In this document: one piece after another, positions 26,031 to 34,373 of the stretch | Layout of the letters: each line of letters opens with the position of its first letter | How positions within the stretch are numbered: position 1 is the stretch's first letter | DNA from: Shimia sp. R10_1 | GTDB taxonomy: Bacteria > Pseudomonadota > Alphaproteobacteria > Rhodobacterales > Rhodobacteraceae | Length of the DNA: 64,000 nt | Assembly (NCBI RefSeq): GCF_017744095.1 | Contig: NZ_JAGHQX010000009.1 | Location: 124,001-188,000, forward strand | Direction: 5' to 3' | The notes under the pieces: model-generated | The model's database searches: none | Told to the model about the DNA's origin: nothing | What the model saw: only the letters and a program-made list of their open reading frames with translations | Made by a program: the position numbers and the translations under genes

Positions 26031-26672
26031 ATGAAAACACTTACCCTTGCTGGCCGCACCCTTTCAGACGCACCCCAGCGCGATCGGATCTTTTGCCCTA
26101 CCCTGGCCGGACTTTCCCCATCGCAGGCAGATCTGGGGTTTCTTATGCCCCGACTTGACCACAACCGCGCCCTGCGAGAGAGCCCGCAGCAAGGCGACTG
26201 GGCGGCGGTCTTGGCCAGCGATCCGTTTGGTTCAGAAGATGCGTTGTTTTCCCGGCTGCATGAACTTGGCTATCGTGGGATCACCAATTGGCCCTCTGCT
26301 ATTTTGCTGGAAGGGAACCTGCGGCAATCCATGTCGACAATCCCGGCCTCGCCCGCGTTCGAGTATGATTTTCTTGCCCGCGCCAAAGCGGCAGGTTTTG
26401 ACACGTTGGCGTTTTTCCTCTCCCTCGATCAGGCCCGTCAGGCGCTGAGGGCAGGCAATGATCAGCTTGTGCTGCATCCCGGATTGTTGAGCATCGAGGA
26501 CACTGAGAGCGGCGCGCTGGTGTTGAAGTCGCTGCAAACCCTGATTGATACGCTGCGATCTGAAGATGATCGCGCACGCATTTTCGCCTATTCCTCTGCA
26601 TGGCATGAACAGTTGATGGCGCTCAAAACACTGTCTGTGGACGGGATCATTTGGAACGAGGCCAAGCCATGA
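26031..26672 (+). CDS. Degenerate PEP_hydrolase-like TIM-barrel paralogue
   Basis: 213 residues, not annotated easily on its own. Residues 58-96 (AAVLASDPFGSEDALFSRL, then GYRGITNWPSAILLEGNLR) line up with the ATDPF...[16 protein letters not shown] part of the barrel encoded at 19187-20050 and with SDPN...GVCNFPSTTLIDGRLG of the next gene. DTLAFFLSLDQARQAL and LVLHPGL match the following strands. The C-terminal CHGGP and RLPxE motifs are missing and the N-terminal strands are much altered, so catalysis is probably lost. Its stop overlaps the regulator's ATG (ATGA), suggesting a paired sensory or accessory role. No good ribosome-binding site precedes ATG 26031; start uncertain. Confidence 0.75.
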   Translation: MKTLTLAGRTLSDAPQRDRIFCPTLAGLSPSQADLGFLMPRLDHNRALRESPQQGDWAAVLASDPFGSEDALFSRLHELGYRGITNWPSAILLEGNLRQSMSTIPASPAFEYDFLARAKAAGFDTLAFFLSLDQARQALRAGNDQLVLHPGLLSIEDTESGALVLKSLQTLIDTLRSEDDRARIFAYSSAWHEQLMALKTLSVDGIIWNEAKP

Positions 26673-28393
26673 GTGCGCAGAAGAAAGAGTTTCTGTTTGC
26701 TGCTGTAGTCGGCTCTGGTCTGACCGCGAAAGCTGCCGACAAAGCGGGGGCGGATTATTTGCTGGCATTGAATGCCGGTCGCTTCCGGGTGCAGGGGGCC
26801 TCCTCACTCACAAGTTTTTTGCCGGTGCGCGCGGCCAATGACTGGGTGATCGAATTTGCCGAGCGGGAAATGCTGGGGCGTTGTAGCGCGCCGATCTATG
26901 CCGGGTTTTCGGTGAGCGACCCCAATCTCGACATTGCGGCCCTCGTGGCGCGCACAAAGGCGCTTGGGTTCGCGGGGGTGTGCAACTTCCCCTCCACCAC
27001 ATTGATTGATGGCAGATTGGGCGCTCTGCTTGAGCGCGAAGGGCTGGGGCTTGAGCGCGAGCTCACGCTTGTGCGGGAAGCGACCAAGGCGGGATTGGGC
27101 AGCTTTGCCTATGTGCACAACAATATGCAGGCGCGCAAAATGGTGGATGCGGGCGCAACCGCAATTTGCGTCAACGTCGGGTTCACCAGCGGGGGAACCG
27201 GCGTCACAACGCATCTGACACTAGACACGGCAGCGGCGCAGATTGAGCGGGTGCTGGAAGGTGTACCGGCCTCGGTTGACAAGCTGTGCCACGGCGGGCC
27301 GATCACCTCGCCGGAAGAGGCGCTTGCGATCACGCGGATTTGCGGAGTTCAGGGCTTTGTGGCCGGGTCCACCTTGGACCGTCTGCCTGTGGAGCAAACA
27401 CTGAATGAGGTGACAAAGGGTTTCACCGCCATTCCAAGCCTGTCGCGTGTTGAGACCAGCACGCCAGCCTCACGGCATGATCTGGTTGGATCGTCGATGG
27501 CGATGCAGATGATCCGTCAGGAACTTGAGGAGCTGGCCCATGAAGATGTGCCCGTATTGCTGATCGGAGAAACCGGCACCGGCAAAAGCCGGGCCGCGCT
27601 GGGGCTGCATGAAGCCGGGATGGCTGCGCGGCGTCAGCCAGTTGTGGTGGACTGCCCTGCCCTGAACGGCGAAGAAGGCGCGGTGCATCTTCTGGGCAAA
27701 GCGCCGGGCGCATTTGGCGGGGGCGGCACACAACGGGGTGCGCTGGAGCTTGCGGCGGGCAGTACCATTATTTTTGACGAAATCTCCGCATTGCCCCGCG
27801 ATCTGCAAGGCAAACTGCTCAAGTTTACGGATGAAAAGGTCGTGCAACGGATTGGCGACCATAGCGCACGTCAGATTGATGCCCGCATCATTGCCACCAA
27901 TGCGCTGGACTTGCTGAGCTGCGTAGACACACAGGACTTTCGACAAGACTTGTTTTATCGCATTTCTGGCTATGAAATCACACTCCCGCCCTTGCGGGCA
28001 CGCGTGGATGACATTCCAGAGCTTGCAATGCACCTTGGTCAGCAGATTGGCGGCGAGGTGCCAAAATTCTCTAACGCCGCTCTGCGCAGACTGCTGGAAC
28101 ATGACTGGCCGGGCAATGTGCGCGAGCTTGCCCATGCGGTGCATCGCGCCATTCGCCGGGCCGATGGGAGGACAGTGGATCTAAAGGCGGTGGACTTCCT
28201 GCGGCGTCAGCCCGTTGAGACACCTGCGCCAGAGACACCGGAAGCCCCAACTGCGACCAGCACTTCTGAACGGGAGTGGATCGCGGCGGCCCTATCACGC
28301 AATGGTTTTCGGCGCGCGCAGACCGCGGAGGAGTTGGGCATGACAACCCGCACACTCTATAACAAGATCAAGAAATATCATTTGCAGGCTTAG
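26669..28393 (+). CDS. TIM-barrel / AAA+ / Fis regulator (enhancer-binding type, atypical)
   Basis: 574 residues in three parts. Residues 1-255 are a complete PEP_hydrolase-type TIM barrel (GADYLLALNAGRFRV, GFAGVCNFPSTTLIDGR, CHGGP 207-211, RLPVE 238-242). Residues 270-505 are a sigma-54-activator AAA+ domain: Walker A GETGTGKS (300-307), Walker B IIFDE (367-371), sensor ATNA (409-412), arginine-finger region FRQDLFYRI. Residues 533-572 are a Fis helix-turn-helix (AQTAEELGMTTRTLYNKIKKY). The GAFTGA loop that contacts sigma-54 is replaced by GAFGGG (347-352). The barrel replaces the usual sensor domain and is a paralogue of the enzyme it presumably controls, so it may sense the same ligand. 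ATG 26669 overlaps the preceding stop. Confidence 0.88.
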   Translation: MSAQKKEFLFAAVVGSGLTAKAADKAGADYLLALNAGRFRVQGASSLTSFLPVRAANDWVIEFAEREMLGRCSAPIYAGFSVSDPNLDIAALVARTKALGFAGVCNFPSTTLIDGRLGALLEREGLGLERELTLVREATKAGLGSFAYVHNNMQARKMVDAGATAICVNVGFTSGGTGVTTHLTLDTAAAQIERVLEGVPASVDKLCHGGPITSPEEALAITRICGVQGFVAGSTLDRLPVEQTLNEVTKGFTAIPSLSRVETSTPASRHDLVGSSMAMQMIRQELEELAHEDVPVLLIGETGTGKSRAALGLHEAGMAARRQPVVVDCPALNGEEGAVHLLGKAPGAFGGGGTQRGALELAAGSTIIFDEISALPRDLQGKLLKFTDEKVVQRIGDHSARQIDARIIATNALDLLSCVDTQDFRQDLFYRISGYEITLPPLRARVDDIPELAMHLGQQIGGEVPKFSNAALRRLLEHDWPGNVRELAHAVHRAIRRADGRTVDLKAVDFLRRQPVETPAPETPEAPTATSTSEREWIAAALSRNGFRRAQTAEELGMTTRTLYNKIKKYHLQA

Positions 28394-28407
28394 GCTCAGC
28401 CTGCGGC

Positions 28408-28441
28408 GCACCGGCTCCATTTGAGAGCCGGTGCTTTTTTA
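28408..28441 (+). terminator. Rho-independent terminator after the AAA+ regulator gene
   Basis: A perfect 10-bp stem GCACCGGCTC / GAGCCGGTGC with a 7-base loop is followed by seven T residues, 15 bases after the stop codon. It abuts the stop codon of the convergent TRAP permease gene. Confidence 0.92.
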
Positions 28442-29719
28442 TCAGCCATACAGCATCTGGGGCAACCAGAGCACAAGCTGTGGGATAAATGTCAGCAGGA
28501 GCAGCACACCAATCAGTGGCACCAGAAACGGCAGGGTGGCTTTCACACATTGCTCAAAGGGCACTTTGGACACGCGGGACAGCACAAAAAGCACCATGCC
28601 CACGGGCGGCGTGAGCAGACCCAGCATCAGATTGAGGATCACAATGATGCCGAGATGAATGGGATCAATGCCAAACTGCGCCGCCACCGGCATCAAGACG
28701 GGCACCAGAATGGAGATCGCCGCGATGGTCTCCATAAACAGCCCCACGATCAGCACAATCGCCATGATAAGCAAAAGCACAACCGCTTTGCTGTCGGTGA
28801 AAGAGAGCACAAATTCGGCAAATTGGCTGGCGATCTGATTGGCGGTCAGGATCCACGCAAACACAGAAGCTGCACCCACGATGAGCATAATGGCCGCGGT
28901 GGTTTCGATGGTTTCCAGTGAAATCACCGCAAGTTTGCGCAATGTGAGCGTGCGATAAACCAGTGTGCCCAGAACCAGAGCATAGGCCGCTGCACAAATT
29001 GCCGCCTCAGTCGGGGTGAAGGCGCCTGACACAATGCCACCGACGATGATCACGGGCGTCATCAGGGGCAAAAACGCCGCTTTGAACCGCGTGCCAATCA
29101 GGCTGACGCTGAAGGACACATCACGGGGGTAGTTGCGCTTGCGTGACATCCACCACACCATGATGGACAGCGCCGCCGCCATCATGAGGCCGGGCACGAT
29201 GCCCGCCACAAAGAGCTGACCGATCGACACGGACGCCATCACCCCAAAGATCACCAACGGCAGTGAGGGCGGAATGATCGGCCCGATGGTGGAAGATGCG
29301 GCGGTTACACCGACGCTGAAGTCATCGTCATATCCCGCTTCGCGCATGGCTTTGATTTCAATCGCGCCAAGGCCACCAGCATCCGCCACGGCCGCACCGG
29401 ACATGCCGGCAAAGATGATGCTGGCGCCGATGTTCACATGGCCAAGACCGCCATGCATCCAGCCCACAATGGCGCGGGCAAAGCCAAAGATACGCGCCGT
29501 GATGCCCGCCGAATTCATCAGCGCTCCAGCGAGGATGAAGAAGGGAATGGCCAGAAGCGGAAAGCTGTCCATGCCATTGACCAGATTGTGCATAAGCAGC
29601 ACGGGCGGCAGGCCGGAATGCAGGATATAGGCAAAAGACGACAACGCGAGCGAGAAAGCGATTGGCACGCGCAGGAGCATCAGACCAAAAAGGGATGCAA
29701 AGAGAATAAAGAGACCCAT
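28442..29719 (-). CDS. dctM: TRAP transporter large permease (DctM)
   Basis: 425 residues, the usual DctM length, about 12 membrane segments. Family landmarks are LALSSFAYILHSGLPPVLLMHNLVNGMDSFPLLAIPFFILAGALMNSAG (as separate helices), HVNIGASIIFAGMSGAAVADAGGLG, and the final GLLTPPVGMVLFVLSRV. It starts six bases after the DctQ stop. Imports a carboxylate or similar solute using the sodium gradient with the DctP and DctQ partners upstream. No catabolic enzyme is linked, so the substrate is not indicated. Confidence 0.94.
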   Translation of the reverse strand: MGLFILFASLFGLMLLRVPIAFSLALSSFAYILHSGLPPVLLMHNLVNGMDSFPLLAIPFFILAGALMNSAGITARIFGFARAIVGWMHGGLGHVNIGASIIFAGMSGAAVADAGGLGAIEIKAMREAGYDDDFSVGVTAASSTIGPIIPPSLPLVIFGVMASVSIGQLFVAGIVPGLMMAAALSIMVWWMSRKRNYPRDVSFSVSLIGTRFKAAFLPLMTPVIIVGGIVSGAFTPTEAAICAAAYALVLGTLVYRTLTLRKLAVISLETIETTAAIMLIVGAASVFAWILTANQIASQFAEFVLSFTDSKAVVLLLIMAIVLIVGLFMETIAAISILVPVLMPVAAQFGIDPIHLGIIVILNLMLGLLTPPVGMVLFVLSRVSKVPFEQCVKATLPFLVPLIGVLLLLTFIPQLVLWLPQMLYG

Positions 29720-29725
29720 AGGTGG

Positions 29726-30253
29726 TTAGCTCCGTGTCGCGGTTTTCAGACCGTTGATGATTTGCGCGACGATCACCAGCGCATTCACCCCAGCCAGCGC
29801 CATGACGCCCGCGTAAAGATAGTATTTTGGGAAAGGCAGCGAGACCATTTGCTGAAATGAGGTGCGCTGAATGAGCTCCCATGCGGACCAGAGGATTGTT
29901 GCAAACAGTGCAAAACTGGCAAGTAGGGCGAAAACATGCACCCACTTCAGATGGCGCCCGTAGAACTTATCAACAAATTCGAGCGCGATATGTGAGCCCA
30001 TGATCTGACAGCGGATCGCGCCAGCAAACGTGAGCAAGATCAGCAGGTATCGCGCGGCCTCTTCGGTCCAGGCGATGGAGTCATTGAGCACGTAGCGCGT
30101 GAAAAACTGCAGAAACACAACGCAGAACAGGGCTGCGAAGAGGGCAAGCAGGGGGTAGTCCGCCAGGCTGACCTTGAAGTTGCTGAAATGGAGTTCGTCT
30201 TCTTTGGCAAGAGCGTCGAAATCAATTTCAGGCGCTTGGGTCGCATCCTTCAT
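29726..30253 (-). CDS. dctQ: TRAP transporter small permease (DctQ)
   Basis: 175 residues with four membrane helices; the second half of helix two, RYVLNDSIAWTEEAARYLLILLTFAGA, contains the DctQ landmark W-E-ARYL. ATG 30253 is preferred over 30271 because GGAAGG lies a few bases before it. It stands behind a terminator-like hairpin that separates it from dctP, so it should be expressed less than the binding protein. Confidence 0.9.
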   Translation of the reverse strand: MKDATQAPEIDFDALAKEDELHFSNFKVSLADYPLLALFAALFCVVFLQFFTRYVLNDSIAWTEEAARYLLILLTFAGAIRCQIMGSHIALEFVDKFYGRHLKWVHVFALLASFALFATILWSAWELIQRTSFQQMVSLPFPKYYLYAGVMALAGVNALVIVAQIINGLKTATRS

Positions 30254-30275
30254 CGGGGCCTTCCTTTCCATGTGT

Positions 30276-30306
30276 AAAAAGGCCCACCAGCGAAAACTGG
30301 CGGGCC
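30276..30306 (-). terminator. Attenuating terminator between dctP and dctQ
   Basis: On the minus strand, stem GGCCCGCCAG / CTGGTGGGCC (one G-T pair) with a 6-base loop is followed directly by TTTTT. It lies 10-40 bases after the dctP stop. It would end most transcripts after dctP and let a fraction continue into dctQM. Confidence 0.8.
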
Positions 30307-30316
30307 CATTACCTGT

Positions 30317-31297
30317 TTATTCTTTGATGGCCTGAAGGCGCGCGAAGATTTCAGGGCTCCATGGCACGTCTGCACCAGTCAGCATTGGAGACACCGCATC
30401 CATGAAGGGCTGACGGTCCACTTCGTTTACGGTCACGCCCTGATCGCGGAACCAATCCGCGAGTTCGGCCTCGGAGGCGACGATTTCATCAGATGTGCTG
30501 GACGCAGCCTGAGCAAGCGCATCGATCAGGGCCTGACCGTCATCACCCATTTTAGACAGAGTTACCGGGGATACCACCATCGCCAGAGAGTTCGTGATGT
30601 GCCCAGTCAGGTTGATGTTGGACTGAACTTCATGGAACTTTTTGAACTGAATGGTTGGCAGCGGGTTCTCCTGCGCGTCAACCACCCCTTGCTGCAGCGC
30701 CAGATAGACCTCAGCAAAGGCCATTGGCGTTGGGTTGGCACCGGTGGCCTTAGGGAACATCTGATAGGCAGGGGCGTTTGGCGTGCGGATCTTCAGCCCA
30801 TCCATATCTTCAGGGGACATAATTGGCTTGTTGGAGGTGACGTGGCGGGCGCCATAATAGGTCATGGCCGCGATAGTGTTGCCAGAAACCTTGCGATACT
30901 CGCCGCTCATTTCATCAAACAGATCGGAGGCCACATAGGCTTTCCAATGCTCATAGGACCGCATGGTGAAAGGGTAGTCAGAGATGCTGATCGGGCCATA
31001 GGACTGGCCAAGGAACGCTACACCTGTGTAGATCGCATCAACTGTACCCAGTGATAGCGCTTCGTTCAGCGCAGCCTCTTTGCCGAGCTGAGACGCAGGG
31101 AAGACTTCCATGGTGTAGCGGCCATCGGTTGCTTTTTCGAGCAGGTCGGCGGCACGCTCAGCGGCGGCGTGATATGGCGTGGACGCCTCATAGACGTGCC
31201 CGAAACGCAGAACTTCCTGCGCCCAAGACATGGACACGCTTGCGCTAAGAGCAACAGTCGCACCAATGGCGACGGAGCGGATTTGAGACAGTTTCAT
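30317..31297 (-). CDS. dctP: TRAP transporter substrate-binding protein (DctP)
   Basis: 326 residues with a Sec signal peptide (VAIGATVALSASVSMSWA, mature from QEVLRFGH). The DctP fold is shown by GRYTMEVFPASQLGKEAALNEALSLGTVDA, the ligand arginine in GLKIRTPNAP, and FAEVYLALQQGVVDAQENPLPTI. ATG 31297 follows GGGAGGAAAACC. Divergent from an IclR regulator. The ligand is a carboxylate; sugar acids or ketoacids are common in this subgroup, but the sequence does not decide. Confidence 0.93.
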   Translation of the reverse strand: MKLSQIRSVAIGATVALSASVSMSWAQEVLRFGHVYEASTPYHAAAERAADLLEKATDGRYTMEVFPASQLGKEAALNEALSLGTVDAIYTGVAFLGQSYGPISISDYPFTMRSYEHWKAYVASDLFDEMSGEYRKVSGNTIAAMTYYGARHVTSNKPIMSPEDMDGLKIRTPNAPAYQMFPKATGANPTPMAFAEVYLALQQGVVDAQENPLPTIQFKKFHEVQSNINLTGHITNSLAMVVSPVTLSKMGDDGQALIDALAQAASSTSDEIVASEAELADWFRDQGVTVNEVDRQPFMDAVSPMLTGADVPWSPEIFARLQAIKE

Positions 31298-31611
31298 GGT
31301 TTTCCTCCCTGGATTTGTTGAGAAACTGATAAATGAAAAGTCAGAACACGGTGTCGGTACGGTGCGGCGTCGACACGAAGGCGGGCGGCCCCACAACAGA
31401 TGGGACGGCCCCTGCAAGACAGGTGTTCGGCATCTGCGAACATTCAGCAGCGAGGAGGGAAGATGCGCAGCTTTGCAACAAGCTGTGCATTTCCATCCGT
31501 TGCGCCCTGCGAATTGCCGTGAAATTTGGCATTAACCCGCATCCTTCTCCCCGTTATGGGTTGAATGGTTTGCATATTTGAAACAGTGTGTCAAATACGA
31601 AAGGGAGACAC
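31298..31611. other. Intergenic region between dctP and IclR genes
   Basis: 314 bases between divergent genes. No gene is supported here; the short frames lack ribosome-binding sites. It holds a 6-bp inverted pair GTGTCG/CGACAC (31351-31376) near dctP and the IclR-side palindrome at 31575-31597. Promoters could not be fixed by eye. Confidence 0.5.
31575..31597. promoter_or_regulatory. Inverted repeat upstream of IclR gene, likely autoregulatory
   Basis: TATTTGA (31575-31581) and TCAAATA (31591-31597) form a perfect 7-bp inverted repeat with a 9-base spacer, ending 14 bases before the IclR ATG. Position suits repression of the iclR gene itself. Confidence 0.6.
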
Positions 31612-32376
31612 ATGACGAAGACGACTCAATCCAGCTATTCCGCTCCGGCGCTCACGCGAGGGTTGAAGATCCTTGAGATCGTGAGCAAAGCCCCTACCCC
31701 GTTAAGCACACAGGAGATCGCGGCAGAACTTGGCCGGAACCGCAACGAAGTGTTCCGAATGATCGCGGTACTGGAGGCCGAGGGTTTCCTTGAAAAATCC
31801 GGTGCCGGATTTGGGTATGTTACGACATCCAAACTGTTAGAAATGGGACTTAACTCACCGAGAATAAAAGATATCCTGGAAGCGATCTCCCCCATGGCAG
31901 ATCAGTTTTCCCACCTGACAGGCGCCCCTTGTCAACTGGTGCTTGCCTCCGGAGATGAGATGGTTGTGATGAAGCGCTGGGAACCGCCATTGCGCATGTC
32001 AATCAGCGTGCCAATCGGCTCTCGGCGGCCGTTGGAAGACTCCGCATCCGGCATTGTCATGCTGTGCGCAATGAACCCGTTTCTGTTCTCAGAAACCGAG
32101 GCCCGCATTTTGCAGAGAAACCCGGACTTTCAAGCGAAAGATCTTGACGCGTATCGCAGCGAGCTGTCTCAAAACGGTGTGCTGCGCTTCAACAGCCGCT
32201 TCATGGAGGGAATCGTCGATCTCTCGGTGCCATTGGTGTCTCTCGGCGGGCAACTTCATGGCGCACTGACAGTGCCATATGCCAACAATGCCACCTGCGA
32301 GGCTGCGATGGAGGAGATTGAGGCAGAACTTCTCAAGATCAGAAACAGCATCGCAACATCCCTGTTGCGCGCGTAA
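31612..32376 (+). CDS. IclR-family transcriptional regulator
   Basis: 254 residues. The winged helix (about 12-70) has ALTRGLKILEIVSKAPTPLSTQEIAAELGRNRNEVFRMIAVLE. The C-terminal IclR effector domain (about 80-250) has HLTGAPCQLVLASGDEMVVM, PIGSRRPLEDSASGIVML and GALTVPYANNATCEAAMEEI. ATG 31612 follows AAAGGGAGAC. Divergent from the TRAP transporter genes, which it most likely controls; the repeat just upstream suggests autoregulation. Confidence 0.93.
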   Translation: MTKTTQSSYSAPALTRGLKILEIVSKAPTPLSTQEIAAELGRNRNEVFRMIAVLEAEGFLEKSGAGFGYVTTSKLLEMGLNSPRIKDILEAISPMADQFSHLTGAPCQLVLASGDEMVVMKRWEPPLRMSISVPIGSRRPLEDSASGIVMLCAMNPFLFSETEARILQRNPDFQAKDLDAYRSELSQNGVLRFNSRFMEGIVDLSVPLVSLGGQLHGALTVPYANNATCEAAMEEIEAELLKIRNSIATSLLRA

Positions 32377-32514
32377 TACCCACGACACAATGCCGCGCGT
32401 GAGACGCTGGCAGGGGCAGCACCTCCCCTGGCCGCGTCTTGCGATGCAGAGATTCAGCCCCCTTCAAGATCCATTGAACCAGCGGCTTGACAAGTTGAAA
32501 CGGTTTTTACAGCA

Positions 32515-32534
32515 TAATTGAAACGTTTCAATTA
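32515..32534. promoter_or_regulatory. 20-bp perfect palindromic operator, LacI type
   Basis: A perfect 20-bp palindrome whose core is TTGAAACGTTTCAA with a central CG, as for LacI/PurR-family operators. It ends 13 bases before the ATG of the first gene of the GH42 operon. A partial second copy, TTGAAACGGTTTTT, lies about 22 bp upstream (from 32496), and a TTGACA box (32487-32492) precedes both. Likely bound by the LacI protein encoded second in this operon. Confidence 0.78.
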
Positions 32535-32547
32535 ACGAGAATCGCAG

Positions 32548-33300
32548 ATGCGGGTATCGGCACAGCTTTACACAGTGAGGGATGTGGGCACGTTGCAGCA
32601 TCAGCTGACTACCGCCCGCGGGTGTGGTTACCGCGACATTGAAACGATTGGTTTTCACGATCTCAGCCCGCATCGTCTTGCAGCACAGGTCCGGCAGTCT
32701 GGACTGACTTTGCGGTCAGCGCATTTTGACTGGGCCGATTTTGAAGAGCGGCTGGACGACATTGTTAGCCTGACTGTGCTTCTGGACTGCAAAACAGTTG
32801 TCATGCCTTGGCTTGCCCCTGAGCAGCGGCCAACGACGGCTGAAGGCTGGCAGCTTTTGGCTGATCAAATGGCCATCTGGGCGGATCGACTTGCTGCGCT
32901 TGATATCCGGTTTGCCTACCACAATCATGATTTTGATTTGCAGGGGGATTTCGGCAGCACACCCCTTGATCAAATTTTGTCCCACTCCGGCGTTTACTGG
33001 CAGCCCGACATCGGTTGGCTGGCTGTCGCCGTTGCCGATCCGCTGGCATGGATTACGCGATACGCAGATAAAATTGTGTCGGTGCATGCAAAAGATGTCG
33101 ATCCGCAAGGTGGCGTCGGTGATGCACGCTGGCGTGACATTGGGCAAGGCGTCGTAGATTGGCCGAGCGTGCTGAACGCGCTTTCAAATACGCCCTGTCG
33201 TGATCTTTTTGTCGAACATGATGCCCCTTCTGAGCCCGCTCGGTCGTTGGCCACAGGTCGGCGGGTGTTGAGCCACCTGCTGGCAGAAAGCGTGGTTTGA
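32548..33300 (+). CDS. Sugar phosphate isomerase/epimerase (TIM barrel)
   Basis: 250 residues, short AP-endonuclease-2-type barrel. It begins RVSAQLYTVRD, the usual start for this group. Metal-ligand candidates are FAYHNHDFDL, the WQPDIGW Asp, VSVHAKDVD and FVEHD. First gene of the LacI, ABC, GH42 operon. Its stop shares a base with the LacI ATG. Probably isomerises or epimerises a sugar released by the glycosidase; the substrate is unknown. Confidence 0.9.
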   Translation: MRVSAQLYTVRDVGTLQHQLTTARGCGYRDIETIGFHDLSPHRLAAQVRQSGLTLRSAHFDWADFEERLDDIVSLTVLLDCKTVVMPWLAPEQRPTTAEGWQLLADQMAIWADRLAALDIRFAYHNHDFDLQGDFGSTPLDQILSHSGVYWQPDIGWLAVAVADPLAWITRYADKIVSVHAKDVDPQGGVGDARWRDIGQGVVDWPSVLNALSNTPCRDLFVEHDAPSEPARSLATGRRVLSHLLAESVV

Positions 33301-34373
33301 TGGCGCGTGCGACGATCAAATCCATCGCCAAGCTCACGGGCTATTCGGTCGGCACGGTGTCGAACGCATTGCGCAACGACAAATCGGTGAAGGAAGAAAC
33401 ACGCCAAGAGATTCAAGAAGCGGCTGCCAAGGTAGGCTATCGCGTCAACTTGGATGGGCTGAAGCTGCGCACCAAGAAATCCTATCGCATTGGGGTTTTG
33501 GTCAGCGTCTCCACAGAGGATGCGGACGAATGGGAAGGCGTGGAATTCACGCGCATTCTGGCAGGCATTTCCTCTGCGCTTCAGGGGTCGCGCTATGAGC
33601 TCAGCGTGTTCAACGTCGCCAATATGGATGACGCAATGGCGGTGCTGGCACGGATCGTGCAGGATGGGTTGGCGGATGGCGTGATCTTTTCCGGCACACT
33701 GCAGGACGATGCCCGTATCGCGTATCTGCAAGAATGTGAATTTCCTTTTGTTACAATGGGCATGAGCGACAGCCCGCAGCCCCATGCCTATGTGGATATT
33801 GACAGTCAGACGGCCGCTTATGATGCAACGGCGCGACTGGCCAGTTTGGGACATAGGCGCATTGCGCTGATCAATCCGCCGTCAAATCTGATTTACGCGC
33901 GCCAGCGGCAGGCAGGGTACATTGACGCACTCAAACAAGCGGCGCTGATACCTGATGAGGCGCTGATTTTTCGCGGACCAACCACGGCGCGCACTGGGCA
34001 TGACGCCTTTGCCGCCATGATGGCGATGTCTGAGCCGCCAACCGCCTGTGTCTGTGCAAATGAAGCCATGACGCTCGGGGTGCTGTCCGCAGCGCATGAG
34101 GCAGGCTGCAAGATCGGGCGCGATCTGGTGGTGGTTTCCACTGATGATCTGAAATTGAGCCGCTATTTTGTGCCGCCACCGAGCACCTATTATGTGCCGA
34201 TTGAAGAGACCAGCCGCCTGCTTGGCGACTATATGCTGCGGGCATTGACAGGTGTCGACCCAACCCAAAACCAGAAAAAGATCAGGGCCACTTTGATTGA
34301 GCGGCAACCTGACACACCTGCGCACAAAGAGGCGCACCACCCCCAACCAACAGAGGAGTTACAAAAGACATGA
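33300..34373 (+). CDS. LacI-family transcriptional regulator
   Basis: 357 residues. Headpiece ATIKSIAKLTGYSVGTVSNALRNDKSVKEETRQEIQEAA at the N-terminus, then a sugar-binding domain (RIGVLVSVSTEDADEWEG, PFVTMGMSDSPQPHAYVDIDSQTAAYDATARLASLGHRRIALI as successive strands). The start overlaps the isomerase stop by one base and the stop overlaps the next ATG, so it is embedded in its own operon. The GAAACG.CGTTTC palindrome upstream is its likely operator. Confidence 0.93.
   Translation: MARATIKSIAKLTGYSVGTVSNALRNDKSVKEETRQEIQEAAAKVGYRVNLDGLKLRTKKSYRIGVLVSVSTEDADEWEGVEFTRILAGISSALQGSRYELSVFNVANMDDAMAVLARIVQDGLADGVIFSGTLQDDARIAYLQECEFPFVTMGMSDSPQPHAYVDIDSQTAAYDATARLASLGHRRIALINPPSNLIYARQRQAGYIDALKQAALIPDEALIFRGPTTARTGHDAFAAMMAMSEPPTACVCANEAMTLGVLSAAHEAGCKIGRDLVVVSTDDLKLSRYFVPPPSTYYVPIEETSRLLGDYMLRALTGVDPTQNQKKIRATLIERQPDTPAHKEAHHPQPTEELQKT

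Noticed and set aside
28421-28921. Plus-strand frame over the dctM gene
   Set aside because: His/Gln/Lys-rich shadow of the membrane-protein gene on the other strand.
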